Part shown: positions 9,956 to 22,035 of the stretch, one piece after another
Layout of the letters: each line of letters begins with the position of its first letter
Position numbering within the stretch: the stretch's first letter is position 1
Origin: Closterium sp. NIES-65
Taxonomy: Eukaryota; Streptophyta; Zygnematophyceae; Desmidiales; Closteriaceae
DNA length: 64,000 nucleotides
NCBI GenBank assembly: GCA_948144175.1
Contig: CANXME010001453.1
Span: 496,001 to 560,000 of the forward strand
Reading direction: 5' to 3'
Program-made: the position numbers and the translations under genes
Notes under the pieces: model-generated
What the model was told of the DNA's origin: nothing
Seen by the model: the letters and a program-made list of their open reading frames with translations, nothing else
The model's database searches: none

Positions 9956-11269
9956 GACGACAGTAGCAAGGAGCCTCGCGACAGTAGGACTGGCAGCACG
10001 AAGAGAGTCAGAATCCGGGTCAGCAAGAGTAGGAAGAGAGGACTCTGGAGGAGACGGCAACGGGATACGCAGAGGAGCAGTGGAAGGACGCAGTGCCATC
10101 TGGTGTGTGCCCGGGACCGGAGGAGGACGCGGACGCGGAACACGACGACTAGTGCGAGCAGCATGAACAGGCACCACAGGACGAGATGCAGGCTCACGTT
10201 GCTCAGCAAGACCTCCAATAGGACAAGTGTAGGGAGAAGGAGCAGGTAGTGGGGAGGCGGGCTGGAACAGTGACTCAGATTGGACAGGCGGCGGACACTC
10301 TAAGGAAGGAGCAGGACCAGCAGAAGGCGGGAGACGAAGAACCTGCTCAAGGAGCGGAACGAAGTACGGCCGCGGCTACGAAGCGCCTCTAGAGCAAGAA
10401 GGGACAGCACCAGCACCTTCAGCGGCAGCACCGCCAACCCCAGCACCCTCAGAAGCACCAGCGCCAGCAGCACCTCCAGCGCCAACACCCCCAGCAGCTC
10501 CAGCTCCAGCCGGACCACCGGAAGACCCAACAGCCACAGCTCCAGCACCTCCTATAGCACCCGCTCCAGAAGCACCGCCAGCAGCTCCAGCACCAGGAGC
10601 ACCCCCAGGCCCAGCAGCTCCAGTACCTCCAGTACGAGCACCTCCGGGACCCGTGGCACCAACAGCCTCAGTAGCAGCAGAACCTCTAGCTCCAGCAGTA
10701 ACTCTAGCTCCAGCAGCACGGCTCCAGCGCCGAGCAAACCACTCGCGCAGCTCCTGTGGAGAGGGTAGCTCCCGCCGGGACGAAGCACCCGAGGGACCTC
10801 CAGACCCAGTACCGCCAGACACCACACGAGCAGGCCCACCACCATCAGGCTCCGCACCCCCAGGCTCAGCACCCCCAGGCCCAGCACCCCTAGCAGCACC
10901 AGAGTCAATAAATACCTCAACAGGCTCGACAGCGTCTACATGGGACCACCTGAGGGGGCAGGACCCTGAGGGGGAAGGGGGTCTACCGGAGGGGGACCTG
11001 GCGCGAGGAAGAGTGGCGGCGGGGGGAGGGGCGCAGTGCGGTAGGGGAAGAGACGGTAGTAAGGAACCGACTCGTCAAACGTGACGTCCTGGGAGGACAG
11101 AACACGGCGCGAGGTGGGGTGGTAAAACTGCCAACCTGGCGTGTCAGAGGGGAAGCCAATGAAGACGCAGGGAACAGCACATTCGGATAGCTTGTCCGGA
11201 GACAAGTTGCGGACAAAAGCCCGAGATCCCCAGACACGGAATGCAGACGCATCGCCAACCATCCCCGTC
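9956..11269 (-). pseudogene. Element B pol, middle part (linker and integrase C-terminus)
   Basis: Continuation of B between nested elements A and C. From 11269 downward it encodes the integrase C-terminal region ([17 protein letters not shown], then [18 protein letters not shown]). A low-complexity Gly/Ala-rich linker (about 10380-10900) follows, then the Pro/Ser-rich segment leading into RT. The reading frame shifts several times within the linker. The protein is cut at 9956 by A and at 11269 by C. Confidence 0.8.
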
Positions 11270-11274
11270 CACCG

Positions 11275-11405
11275 TGAGAAGAATTGAACGAGAATGAAAT
11301 GAGTATGAACGAAGTGAGTACAAATAGGAAACCCTAATTGGGTTGTACCCCCTATGGGATACCCCACTATAGCCTACACAAATGAGTAAGCTATATGTTC
11401 TGACA
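11275..11405 (-). repeat. 3' LTR of element C (131 bp)
   Basis: Plus strand begins TGAGAAGAATTG and ends GTTCTGACA; identical to 18558-18688. It aligns with the LTRs of A and D but differs from them at many positions although the coding regions are nearly identical. Confidence 0.95.
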
Positions 11406-11617
11406 CACCCCCATAGGCAAAGTGGGGGAGAACAAGGGGTCACAAGACCAGTCAAGCAAAGCAAAGCAAAGCTCAGGGTGGATCACAAAGTCACCACGCA
11501 TTCCGAGCACAAGTTCAAAGGCCAGAAGGCCAGTTCACATGCAAGATCATATATAGAGGTATACAAGAGTCAAGTAAGCAAGAGCAAGGGTATATATATG
11601 CGAAGGTACAAGCAAGG

Positions 11618-14600
11618 TCAAGAGGAGAGCAAGTGAGGCAAGACAGGCACAAGACCCAACTGCGTGCAGCAACGCTGATGATCACAAGGCGCAAGTGCCT
11701 TGGTGAAGACATCAGCAGTGTTGGCCTCAGAGGCCACGTACGCAAGTCGCAACTGTCCACGCTGCTGTAGCTCACGAGCAAGAAAGTAGCGGAGAGCAAT
11801 GTGTTTCGTTCTGTGCTCCAGTCGCTGCTCTCGACACAAGGCCAGCATGGCCTTGTTGTCTACGTACAGGACTGGAGGAGAACGAGGCTGCTCTCCAAGG
11901 TCGGTCAGCAGGTAGGTGAGCCAGCGTAACTCCTGTGCAGCCATAGCCCCAGCGTAGATCTCAGCCTCACAACTGGAGCCGAGAACAGAAGACGAGCGGG
12001 TAGCCCGCCACGAGACAGAGCCGGAACCAAGGCTGAAGGTGTAACCCTGTGACGACCGCTGCATAGCCTGGTCGTCAGCCCAAGAAGCGTCTGCGTGCCC
12101 AGTGAGGACCACTGGACTCCGCCCTCCAAGCACTAGCCCCATGCCCGACGTACTGCACAAGTAGCGCAACACCCTCTTCGCTGCAGCCATGTGCTCTGGT
12201 CGGTGTCTCCCAGGAGCAACAAAGCGTGCGAGAATGCTAAGAGGGTATGCGAGGTCAGGTCGTGTGCAGGTCATCAGGTACATGAGGCAGCCAACAAGCT
12301 CTGGATACGGGCCACTCGACTCTACGGACTCATCCGAAGGCAGAGCTGAGAGCGAGTGGCGAGTAGGCAGAGGAGTGGCCTGAGGCGAGGAGTACGTGAA
12401 GCCAAAGCGCTGAAGGACCTGCTGCACCATGTGTGACTGAGTCAGGGTAATGGTGCGGCGTGCTCTGTCCCGGGTGATCTGCAAGCCAAGGTAGCTGCGC
12501 AGTTCACCCAGGTCAGTGCACGTGTGTCTCTTCTGCAGCTCGGACTTCACGTAGGCGAGTCCAGCAGTGTCAGCTGTGGCAAAGACCAAGTCGTCGACGT
12601 ACACGAGGATGTAGAACGGCGGCAGAGAGGTGTCGGTGCGCAGAAACAGCGACGGGTCGGCAGTAGAAGGAGCAAACCCAAGTGCCGCGAGCGTAGTCCT
12701 CAGTGTGTCGTGCCACTCACGTGGCGCCTGGCGGAGACCGTAGACTGGACGCCGGAGACTCCACTGGGTACCAGGAGGGAAAGACCCAGTGAAGCCAGGT
12801 GGGCGACGCAGCCAGATCTCCTCGTGCAGGCTGCCCTGCAAGAAAGCTGTGCTGAAGTCGAGAGAGTGCAGCTCGTAGTCACGGTGAGCAGCAACGTGCA
12901 GCAGAACCCGAAGAGTGGTCATCTTCGGGGTGGGGGAGAAGGTCTGAAAGTAGTCAACCCCCTGCCGCTGACTGAAGCCACGAGCCACGTAACGCGCCTT
13001 GAAGACAGGCGGAGAGCCCGGCGGCCGCTTCACCCTGAAAATCCACATGCCACTGACGATGTTCGCCCCAGGAGGGGGAACAGCGTCAACGTAGGTGCCT
13101 GTGGACTTCCAGGAAGCCATATCTGCATCCATAGCTGCCTGCCACTGAGAGGAGTAGGGACCCTCTATCGCCTCCGCGTAAGAGCGCGGAGTCGGGATGT
13201 CTGGTGCATCCGGGTCTCCCTCAGGGGCTAGCAGTACAGACGCGAGACGAGGTGAAGCGGCGGCGAGACACTGGAACTCCTCCTGCCTGTCCTCAAGGAC
13301 GTCCGTGCCAAGGGCACACTCACCCCCGACGGACGGAGGACAGGCGGACTCAGACTCAGTGACAAGACGAGCAGCGTAGTCTAGACGACAGCGCGCAGCA
13401 AAGTCGACAAGCTCAGTGACAAGGGCAGACGCAGCAGACGACTCGAAGGAAGGGTCAGTGACAGCAGTAGCAAGGAGACGTGTGACAGTAGGACTGGCAG
13501 CACGAAGAGAGTCCGACTCCGGGTCGGCAAGAGCAGGAAGAGAGGAAGCAGGAGGAGAAGGCAAAGGAGCACGCAGAGGAGCAGTGGACGGACGCAGTGA
13601 CATCCGGTGCGTGCCAGGGACAGGAGGAGGATGCTGACGCGACCCGCGACCACTAGTGCGCTCAGTACGAACAGGCGACACTGGACGAGACGCAGGCTCA
13701 CGACGCTCAGTAAGACCTCCAGTCGGACCAGCGTAGGGAGAAGGAGTAGGCAAAGGGGAGGCAGGCTGTAGCTGTGGCTGTGACCGGACAGGCTGCGGAC
13801 CCTCTAAGGGAGGAGGAGGAGGTGTAAGACCAAGAACCTGCTGCAGGAGCGGAACGAAGTACGGTCGGGGCCGCGCGGCGACGCTAGAAACAGCAGGAGC
13901 AGCACCAGCAGCCCCGGCAGGAGCACCCACTCCAGTGGCACCTCCAGCAGCACCACCAGAAGCTCCAGAACCTCCAGCAGCAGCACCAGGAGCACTGTCA
14001 GTCGGACCGCCAACGGCAAGCTCAGCGCCAACACCCTCAGCAGTACCAGCTCCAGGAGAACTCTCAGACCCAGCGGCTCCAGCACCCACAGTACGAGCAC
14101 CGGCGGGACGCGCGGCAGCAGTACCCTCTGCAGCCGAAGAACCACCAGCACCCGCAGCACGTCTCCAGCGCCTGGCAAACCACTCACGCAGCTCCTGTGG
14201 GGAGAGTGGCTCCCGGCGAGACGAAGCACCCCCAGGCACAGCACCCCCAGGCTTAGCACCCTCAGGCTCAGCACCCCTAGGCACAGCACCCCCAGGCACA
14301 GCACCCCCAGGCTCGGCACCCCCAGGCACAGCACCCCCAGGCTCGGCACCTCCAGGCTCAGCACCCCCAGGCACAGCACCCCCAGACTCCGCACCCCCAG
14401 GCTCAGCTCCCCCAGGCACAGCACCCCCAGGCTCAGCACCCCCAGACTCCGCACCCCCAGGCTCAGCTCCCGCAGCAGCACCAGAGTCACCAGTGACCTC
14501 GACAGGCTCGACCGCGTCTACCTGGGACACACCTGAAGGGGCAGGACCCTGAGGGGGGAGGGGGACTACCGGGGGGGGACCTGGTACCAAGAAGAGCGGG

Positions 14601-16476
14601 GGTGGGGGGAGGGACGGAGTGCGGTAGGGGAAGAGGCGGTAGTAGGGTACCGACTCGTCGAACGTGACGTCCTGGGAGGACAGAACACGTCGAGAGGTGG
14701 GGTGGTAAAACTGCCACCCAGGGGCGTCGGGGGGGAACCCCAGGAAGACGCAGGGAGAAGCACGAGGGGACAGCTTGTCCGCAGACAGGTCGCGAACAAA
14801 CGCCCGAGATCCCCAGACCCGGAACGCCGACGCATCGCCAACCTTCCCCGTCCACAGCAGGGCTGGGGAGGTCTCCGGTCGAGAGACCCTGGGGTGGAGG
14901 TTGATCTGGTGCGCAGCGTACCTGACCGCAAACGGCCACAGAAAATGGGGAGCAGCCGCATGCATCATGGACGTACGAGCGACGTCCATGACCATGCCAA
15001 TGCGGCGCTCAGCAATCCCATTCTGCTGTGGTGAGTCCGGAAGCGTGAAGGTCTGACGGATGCCTCGCGCACGACAGTAGGCACTCAGGAGGCCAGAGGA
15101 GAACTCTCCGCCTCTGTCCGAGTGCAGGCGTAAAACAGGGAAGTCAGAGCCAAAGCTCCTCCGAAGCTGGAGACGAGCTGCGCGGATCCAGTCGATCAAC
15201 ACCTCAGTGACCTCACCCTTGCTGCGCAAGGGGAAGACTGTGGTGTAACGCGAGTAGTCGTCAACCACCAGCAGGAAGTAGCGCTCCTGACCCTGTCCAC
15301 GGACGCGGGCTGGGCCCCACACGTCCATGTGAAGCGTCTGCAACGGGGCCTCTGTCGGAGGAAACTGGGAGGAGTGAGGGGCAGCACGCTGGCGCCCCTC
15401 GACACAGGGGACACAGGTAGGGCCAGGGCCCGGAGGAAGGGGAGGGAGAGACCGGGGAAGACCAGACACAAGGACTCGCGAGGTCATGCCCCTGAGTCGA
15501 GGCAGAGAGGGGTGGCCAAGGCGGTGGTGCCAAAGGAGGGTCTCGTGAGACAGACGACGACACGAGCAGGGGGCAGACTCAGGACCAGACCTGGACGCTG
15601 CAGCAAACACCTGACCAGACGAAGGGACCCTACCAGACTCAGCACCTGGAGGAGAAGCAGTGGTCAGTGTGTACAGGCTCGACCCTGGCCGACGTGTAAA
15701 CGTAGCCAGGTGGCGACCTGTATCCGCCTCCGTGCAGTGAGTCACCCGCTGACGAGCAGGGGTGAACTGGTGGACACCCGCATCCTGGAGGTCAGCACCA
15801 CTCACCAAGTTCGTAGAGAACGAGGGGAGGTAGAGACCAGTCAGGGTGCTAGAGGGGGCCGCCGGACACGGGAGGACAGTGGAGAAGCGAGACAGGACAG
15901 GCCCCCCAGAGGGGTCAGCCAGGGACACCGCAACCGGCCGACTCAGCGGCGTGAGAGTGGTGCGGTCCCTAAAGAAGGAGCGAGATGCTCCAGAGTCAAG
16001 GGTGAAGGTGTGAGAGGCCGAAGCCGACACAGTACCTGAGAGGGCAGACTCACCAGCACCTGAGAGCACAGACGCACTGGCACCTAGAGCAGCAGCCTCA
16101 CTAGTACCTGACGCGGCAGTACCAATGCCCGGGTCGGGCGGGAAACACCGGTAACAGTCATCCTCATCACTAACCACAGCATACATAGCAGAGAGAATAG
16201 CATCAAAATCAAGATCATAAATAGCTACACCAGCCCTAGACAGCTCCCCCCAGCGGGGGATCTCAGCGGCCTCCGGAAACTGCTGACGCCAGGCGTCGGT
16301 CAGGCGGCCAAAGCAGCGGCGGGCTGTGTGGGCGCCTCCACACCTCTCCCCTGCACGGTCACCGGTGCGAAGAACATAGGGGCAGGGACCAAGCGCACCA
16401 CCACGCTGACGCTGCAGGTACCACTCACGGAGCTGCTGAGGGGCGGGGACGGTGCGAGAGCGCTGCTGCTGCTGTG

Positions 16477-16510
<34 letters not shown>

Positions 16511-17587
16511 GCGCTGACCACCCCCAGAGCTGCTCCGCTGGGACGAGCCACTCCGACCCCCGCCTCCACCGCCACCCCCGCCTCCACCGCCACCCCCGTC
16601 TCCACCGCCACCTCCCCCACCAGGACCGTCGCTCCCACCGCTCCCACCGCCTCCTCCGCTACCACCGCCGCCGCCACCTCCGCCTCCACCGCCGCCACCA
16701 GTACCTCCACTCCCGCCACCACCCCCACCGCCACCCCCACTCCCCCCGCCACCCCCACCGCCTCCTCCACCGCCCCCTCTAGCTCCACCCGCTCCCTTGC
16801 CCCCCTTGCCCTTGCCAGAGCGGCGTCTGCCGCTGGGGGCAGACGCCGCGCCGACCGACTCAAAACCAGTGAGGTCGGCCGCAGCGGCAGAGGCGACAGA
16901 GGGCAGCAGGGGGGAAGGACCACACCCCTCAAAGATGGGGGTGCGAGGGTCACCCCGAGAGGCCCCTACAGCGACAATACTCTTCTCAGCCGCTAGCAGG
17001 GACTCCTCAAGGAGGTCGACAGTGAGAGTGGTGGGACAGACAGAGAGAAACTGGTCCCTAACGACACGAAGGGACTCAGGGAGACGGGTGACGAGAAAGT
17101 AGAGAGTGATGTACATGGGAGGAGGGTTCGCAGCGCGGAACTCAGCAGGAAGGGCAGCGCGGTAGCGGGTGTCACTAGCACGGAGGTGGGTAACGAGGTC
17201 AGCAACAGTGGGAAAGGAGGCGAGGTCAGGGAAGAGAAACGGTAGCATGAGGCGGCTAAGGGTAGCGGAGGAAGGGGAGGAGTAGCGTGCAACTACAGCG
17301 TCGTACAAGGCCTGAGCGGTCTTGCACTGACTAAAGTGGGCACGCTCAGAGGAAGGGAGGTGGCGACGCACAGCAAGACGTGCAGCAGCATCGCGGGTCG
17401 CCCACTTGGAGCGAACGGCAGAGTCAGCATCAGCAGGTGGGGCAGGGACAGCGCCAGAGACAAAGTCAAAGAGAGAGACCTCATCTATCGCATCACACAG
17501 TAAGTACAGCTGCAGGTCTTCAATCCAGATGGCAAAGTCAATGGCCCTCCCCTCAGCGTCAAAAGTAAGAACATTGGGGGTGGCCAT
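11618..17587 (-). CDS. Gag-Pol polyprotein of copia element C (1,989 aa)
   Basis: Same architecture as the polyprotein of A: gag, Gly-rich tract, Gln-rich tract, CX13CX3HX4C finger, LDSGAS protease, HHCC pre-integrase finger, DD35E integrase, about 17 GGAEP-type repeats, RT with YVDD (Y codon starts at 12601), and RNase H ending in FTKAL. There is no internal stop. The frame is open upstream to 17608 (MRLSAAA), but the start at 17587 (MATPNV) is shared with A and D. Differences from A are scattered substitutions plus repeat-number changes. Expected product: self-cleaved virus-like-particle proteins. Confidence 0.95.
14225..14475 (-). repeat. 15-bp coding minisatellite in element C
   Basis: About 17 tandem units, seen on the plus strand as CAGCACCCCCAGGCT and variants, encoding [15 protein letters not shown] pentapeptides in the integrase-RT linker. 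Confidence 0.88.
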
Positions 17588-18535
17588 GGCAGCAGCTGAA
17601 AGTCTCACCGGGCTGGGAGAGTCAGGTAGGTCAGCAGCAGAGGAACACAGCTCAGGAACAGCGGCACGGCTCGGGCGGCTCGGGTTGCTGGGGCGGCGCG
17701 GGCGGCTCGGGCGGCTCGGGCGGCTCGGGCGGCTCGGGCGGCTCGGGCGGCTGGGGCGGCTCGGGCGGCTCGCGCGGCTCGGTCGGCTCGGGCGGCTCGG
17801 GCGGCTCGGGTTGCTGGGGCGGCGCGGGCGGCTCGGGCGGCTCGGGCTGCTGGGCTGTACGGGCGGCTCGTGCGGCGCTGGTGTCGCGACGGGCGGCTCG
17901 CTGGCGGCTCGCGGGCGGCTGCACAGGCGGCTCAGGGACGGCGGCGCGGGCGGCTCAGGGAGCTCACGGGCGGCTGCGACGTGTGGCTCGCGGGCGTCGG
18001 GCGCTGGGGCGGGCGGCCGGCTGTCAGGGCGCTAGGGCGGGCGGCCGTCAGGGCGCTAGGGCGGGCTGCGCTCGGGCGCTAGGGCGGGCGGCCGTCAGGG
18101 CGCTAGGGCGAGTGGCGCACGGGCGCTAGGGCGGGCGGCCGTCAGGGCGCTAGGGCGAGCGGCGCTCGGGCGCTAGGGCGGGTGGCCGTCAGGGCTCTAG
18201 GGCGGGCGGCGCTCGGGCGCTAGGGCGGGCGGCGCTCGGGCGCTAGGGCGGGCGGCGCTCGGGCGCTAGGGCGGGCGGCGCTCGAGCGCTGGGGCGGGCG
18301 GCTGTCAGGGCGCTAGGGCGGGCGGCCGTCAGGGCGCTAGGGCGGGCGGCCGTCAGGGCGCTAGGGCGGGCGGCGTTCGGGCGCTAGAGCGGGCGGCCGT
18401 CAGGGCACTAGGGCGGGCGGCCGTAAGAGGAGTGAGCGGCGGGAGCGCGACGGTAGGGGCGACACGCAGGGTCGCTAAAAAAAAAGAACGCGCGCCTCGG
18501 GGCGCGCTTCGGTGGGCCCTAGGAACAGTCCCTAG
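17588..18535 (-). repeat. GC-rich tandem-repeat leader of element C
   Basis: About 950 bp. Next to gag (17660-17900) are 9-bp CGGGCGGCT repeats. Further out (18000-18425) are about 17 units of a 24-26 bp repeat built on GGGCGCTAGGGCGGGCGGC. The outer array differs from the one in A, so leader arrays turn over faster than the coding region. The hairpin 18490-18507 and an A-run (T in element sense, 18477-18485) lie near its outer end. Confidence 0.8.
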
Positions 18536-18538
18536 GAG

Positions 18539-18557
18539 GGGACCTGCTCTGATTCCA
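18539..18557 (-). promoter_or_regulatory. Primer binding site of element C
   Basis: In element sense TGGAATCAGAGCAGGTCCC, directly next to the 5' LTR; the same variant tRNA-iMet complement as in A and D. Confidence 0.85.
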
Positions 18558-18688
18558 TGAGAAGAATTGAACGAGAATGAAATGAGTATGAACGAAGTGA
18601 GTACAAATAGGAAACCCTAATTGGGTTGTACCCCCTATGGGATACCCCACTATAGCCTACACAAATGAGTAAGCTATATGTTCTGACA
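18558..18688 (-). repeat. 5' LTR of element C (131 bp)
   Basis: Identical to 11275-11405. Followed at 18689-18693 by CACCG, the right copy of the target duplication, where the integrase coding of B resumes. Confidence 0.95.
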
Positions 18689-18693
18689 CACCG

Positions 18694-21081
18694 CAGAGTA
18701 GGGGAGGTCTTCGGTAAGGAGACTCGGGGCTGAAGGTTGATCTGATGCGCCGGGAACTGAACTGCGAACGGCCACAGAAAATGGGGAGCAGCCGCATGAA
18801 TCATGGACGTACGAGCGACGTCCATGACCATGCCAATGCGGCGCTCAGCAATCCCATTTTGCTGTGGAGAGGCCAGAAGCGTGAACGTCTGGCGATTGCC
18901 CTGTGCACGACAGAAGGCTCCCAGAAGGTAAAGGAAAAACTCTCCGCCCTCTGTCAGAGTGCAGACGCAGAACAGGAAAGTCCGAGCCGAAACTCTCTCT
19001 GAGCTGGAGACGAGCTGCGCAGATCCAGTCGATCAACACCTCAGTGACGTCACCCTTGCTGCGCAAGGGGAAGGCTGAGGTGTAATGCGAGTAGTCGTCA
19101 ACCACCAACAGGAAGTAACGCTCTTGACCCAGGCCACGGACGCGGGCGGGGCCCCACACGTCCATGTGAAGAGTCTGCAGCGGAGCCTTGGTCGGAGGAA
19201 ACTCTGAGGAGTGGGGAGCGGCGCGCTGCCGCCCCTCGACGCAGGGAACGTAGGTACGGGCAGGCCCCGGAGGGAGGGGAGGGAGGGACCGGGGGAGACC
19301 ACAGACAAGGTAAAAGGAGGCCATACCTCGGAGACGAGGCAGGGAGGGGTGACCAAGGCAGCGGTGCTAGAGGAGGGTCCAGTGGGACAGGAGACGGCAC
19401 GAGCAGGGAGCAGACTCAGGACCAGACCTGGACGCTGCAGGAAGCACCTGACCCAACGCAGCTACCTGACCAGACTCAGCAATCGGAGGAGACTCAGTAG
19501 TCAGTGTGTACAGGCTCGATCCTGGCTGACGGGTAAACGTGGCCAAGTGTCGGCCCATCCGAGCACACGTACACTGGGTCACCCGCTGACTCGCAGGAGC
19601 GAACTGGTCAACCCCCACATCCTGTAGATCAGCACTACTCACCAAGTTCGTAGAGAACGAGGGGAGGTAGAGACCTGACAGGGTGCCAGAAGGGGCCGCC
19701 GAACACGGTAAGACAATGGAGAAGTGGGCAAGGACAGGACCCCCAGAGGGGTCCGCCAGGGAAACCGCAACTGGCCGACTAAGCGGCGTGAGTGTGGTGC
19801 GGTCTCAAAAGAAGGAGCGGGAAGCACCCGAGTCAAGGGGGAAGGTGTGCAAGGCCGAAGCCGACGTGGGGCTGAGAGAGCAGACTCACCAGCACCTGGG
19901 GCAGCAGACGCACTAGCACCTAGAGCTGCAGCCTCACCAGCATCTAGAGCAGCAGCCTCATTGCCCGGGTCAGGCGGCACACACAGGTAACAGTCACCCT
20001 CATCACTAGTAGACACAACATACATGGCAGCAAGAATAGCATCATAATCCAGATCAAAAATAGCAACCCCCAACCTAAACAGCTCGCCCCAGCGGGGGAT
20101 CTTAGCTGCTACTGCTGGACTGACCACCACCGAAGCCGCCTCGCTGCGCAGAGCCACCTCGAGCAGCTCCACCTTCGCCGCCGCCACCTCCGCCACCGCC
20201 GCCACCGCCTCCTCCTCCGCTCCCACCGCCACTACCGCCGCCGCCTCCGCCTCCACCGCCGCCACCAAAGCCTCAACCCCTGCCATCACTCCCACCGCCA
20301 CCCCCACTCCCTTCGCCGCCTCCACCGCCACCTCCACCGCCCCCGCCAGCCCCTCCAGCGCCCTTGCCCCCCTTGCTCTTGCCGGTGCGGGGTCTCCCGC
20401 TAGGGGCAAACGCAGCGCCGTCCGACTCGGTGCCAACGAAGTCGACGGCAGCAGAGGAGGCAACAGAGGGCAAAAGTGGGGAGGGGGAGCACCCCTCAAA
20501 GAAGGGGGTACGAGGGTCACGACGAGAGGCTCCTACAGCGACTATACTCTTCTCAGCTGCCAGGAGGCGCTCCTCGAGGAGGTCAACGGTGAGTGTGGTG
20601 GGGCAAACAGACAGGAAATGGTCCTTGACCGAGCGAAGGGAGTCAGGGAGCCGGGTGACTATGTAGTAGAGGGTGATGTACATAAGGGGGGGGGGGGGGG
20701 GGGTCTTGGCGCAGAACTCAGCAGGAAGCGCAGCGCGGTAGCGGGTGTCACTAGTGCGAAGGTGGCAGGGGAAGAGTAGCATGAAACTACAGCGTCGTAC
20801 AAGGTCTTAGCACTCTTGTATTGACTAAAGTGCGTGTGCTCAGTGGACGGCAAGTGACTACGCACAGCAAGACGGGCAGCAGCATCGCGTGTGGCCCACT
20901 GGGAGCGAACAGTGCTGTCAGCATCGGCAGTAAGGGCAGGAGAGGCGCCAGACGTGAGATCGAACAGTGAGAGACTGTCTTTCTTATCACACTGCAGGAA
21001 CAGTTCCAGATCATCGACCCCGACATCAAAGTCAACAGCCCGACCCTTAGCATCAAAGGTGAGAACGCTATGGGTAGCCAT
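18694..21081 (-). pseudogene. Element B gag, protease and integrase N-terminal part
   Basis: Broken 5' half of the B polyprotein. Gag starts at 21081 (MATHSVLTFDAKGRAVDF) and shifts frame near the G-run at 20689-20702, where a segment of gag is also missing. Pieces with MYITLYYIVTRLPDS and the Gly-rich tract follow. The Gln-rich tract and zinc finger have been deleted: the frame jumps from low-complexity sequence to IPRWGEL. The pre-integrase and integrase core ([25 protein letters not shown]) are recognisable at 18845-19324. Stops and shifts make it non-coding today. Confidence 0.85.
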
Positions 21082-21890
21082 GACAGCAGCAGCAGTCGGC
21101 TAGTAGCAGTAGCAGCAGGTGCGGCTCGGCGGTGCTCTTACCAGGGCGGGTAGGTAGAGGCCCGCAAGTGGTTGGGCAGGGCCGAGGCGCGTCGGCAGGG
21201 ACACGGGCGCGACTGCGGCGGCGGCTCCTGCTGTCGGCGGTGGCGGCAATTGCGGCCCCGGCAGCGGCGGCGGCGGCGGTCACGGCAGCAGCGGCTGCGG
21301 CGGCTGCGGCCACGGCAGTGGCGGCGGCGGCTGTCATGGCAGCGGCGGCGGCGGCTGCTGCTGACGGTGGCGGCTGCTGCTGTCGGCCGCGGCCGCTGCT
21401 GTCGGTGGCAGCTGCTGCTGTCGGCTGCTGCTGTCGGCGGCGACGAGTGCTGCTGTTAGCGGCTGCTGCTGTTCGTGGGGAGCCAAGAAGGGGCTGCTAA
21501 GGGCGGCGAAGGGGCCACAAAGGGCCGTGAAATGGCCGCGAAGGGCGGTGACGGGGCCGAGACGGACCGTGAGGGGCCTCGAAGGGCGGCGACGGGGCCG
21601 AGAAGGGCGGCGACGGGGCCGCGAAGGGCGGCGACGGGGCTGCAAAGGGGCCGCGAGGGGCCACGAAGGGGCCGCGATGGGCCTGAAGGGGCCGCGAAGG
21701 GCCGTGAGAGGGGCCGCGAGGGGCCGTGAGAGGGGCGCTACGAGGCCGTAAGAGAGCGCGACGGGCCGCTAAGGGCAGGGGATGTGACGGGAGGGCAGGC
21801 ACACGGGGCGCAACTCGGGCAGGTACGAAGCGCGCTCCGAGCAGGAAAAAAAAAATCGATTTTTGGTGGGCCCTAGGAAACGTTCCCACT
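21082..21890 (-). repeat. GC-rich leader of element B
   Basis: Repeat-rich leader. GCTGCTGCT/GCGGCGG-type triplets lie at 21200-21470 and about 18-bp AAGGGCGGCGACGGGGCC units at 21490-21700. Near the primer site is an AAAAATCGATTTTT palindrome flanked by an A-run (about 21845-21866), in the place of the GC hairpin of A, C and D. Confidence 0.7.
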
Positions 21891-21891
21891 A

Positions 21892-21910
21892 GGGAACCTG
21901 CTCTATACCA
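21892..21910 (-). promoter_or_regulatory. Primer binding site of element B
   Basis: Element sense starts TGGTATAGAGCAGGTTCCC next to the 5' LTR. Relative to TGGTATCAGAGC it lacks the C after TGGTAT, a different departure from the one in A, C and D; element I has the same form. Confidence 0.8.
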
Positions 21911-22035
21911 TGTGAAAGAACAAGGAATGATTGACTAAGGAATGAGTGTGATACAAATATGAAACCCTAGAATTGTGTATCCCTTAGTATCTAGCCCGCT
22001 ACAGCCTACGCATGCTAGATCATATAAGTCTGACA
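21911..22035 (-). repeat. 5' LTR of element B (125 bp)
   Basis: Pairs with 489-613 (about 5 differences). It is followed by GATTG, which does not match the GCTCG before the other LTR. Confidence 0.9.

Larger units (their letters stand above)
11275..18688 (-). mobile_element. Intact copia element C (7.4 kb), nested in B
   Basis: Complete element on the minus strand: identical 131-bp LTRs (11275-11405 and 18558-18688), primer site 18539-18557, GC-rich leader and a single intact gag-pol frame. The target duplication CACCG is at 11270-11274 and 18689-18693. It interrupts the integrase gene of B. The identical LTRs imply an insertion as recent as A. Confidence 0.96.
489..22035 (-). mobile_element. 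Copia element B, old copy split by nested elements A and C
   Basis: Two 125-bp LTRs (489-613 and 21911-22035) differ at about 5 positions. Between them, once A (2639-9950) and C (11275-18688) and their 5-bp duplications are removed, about 6.8 kb of minus-strand copia sequence reads in the order leader, gag, protease, integrase, linker, RT, RNase H. The coding frame is broken by stops, frameshifts and deletions. The expected 5-bp target duplication is not seen: GCTCG lies on the left and GATTG on the right. B sits inside the 3' LTR of G1. Confidence 0.88.

Noticed and set aside
18000..18425. CRISPR-like regular repeats
   Set aside because: Units are contiguous tandem repeats without unique spacers and belong to the leader of a eukaryotic retroelement.
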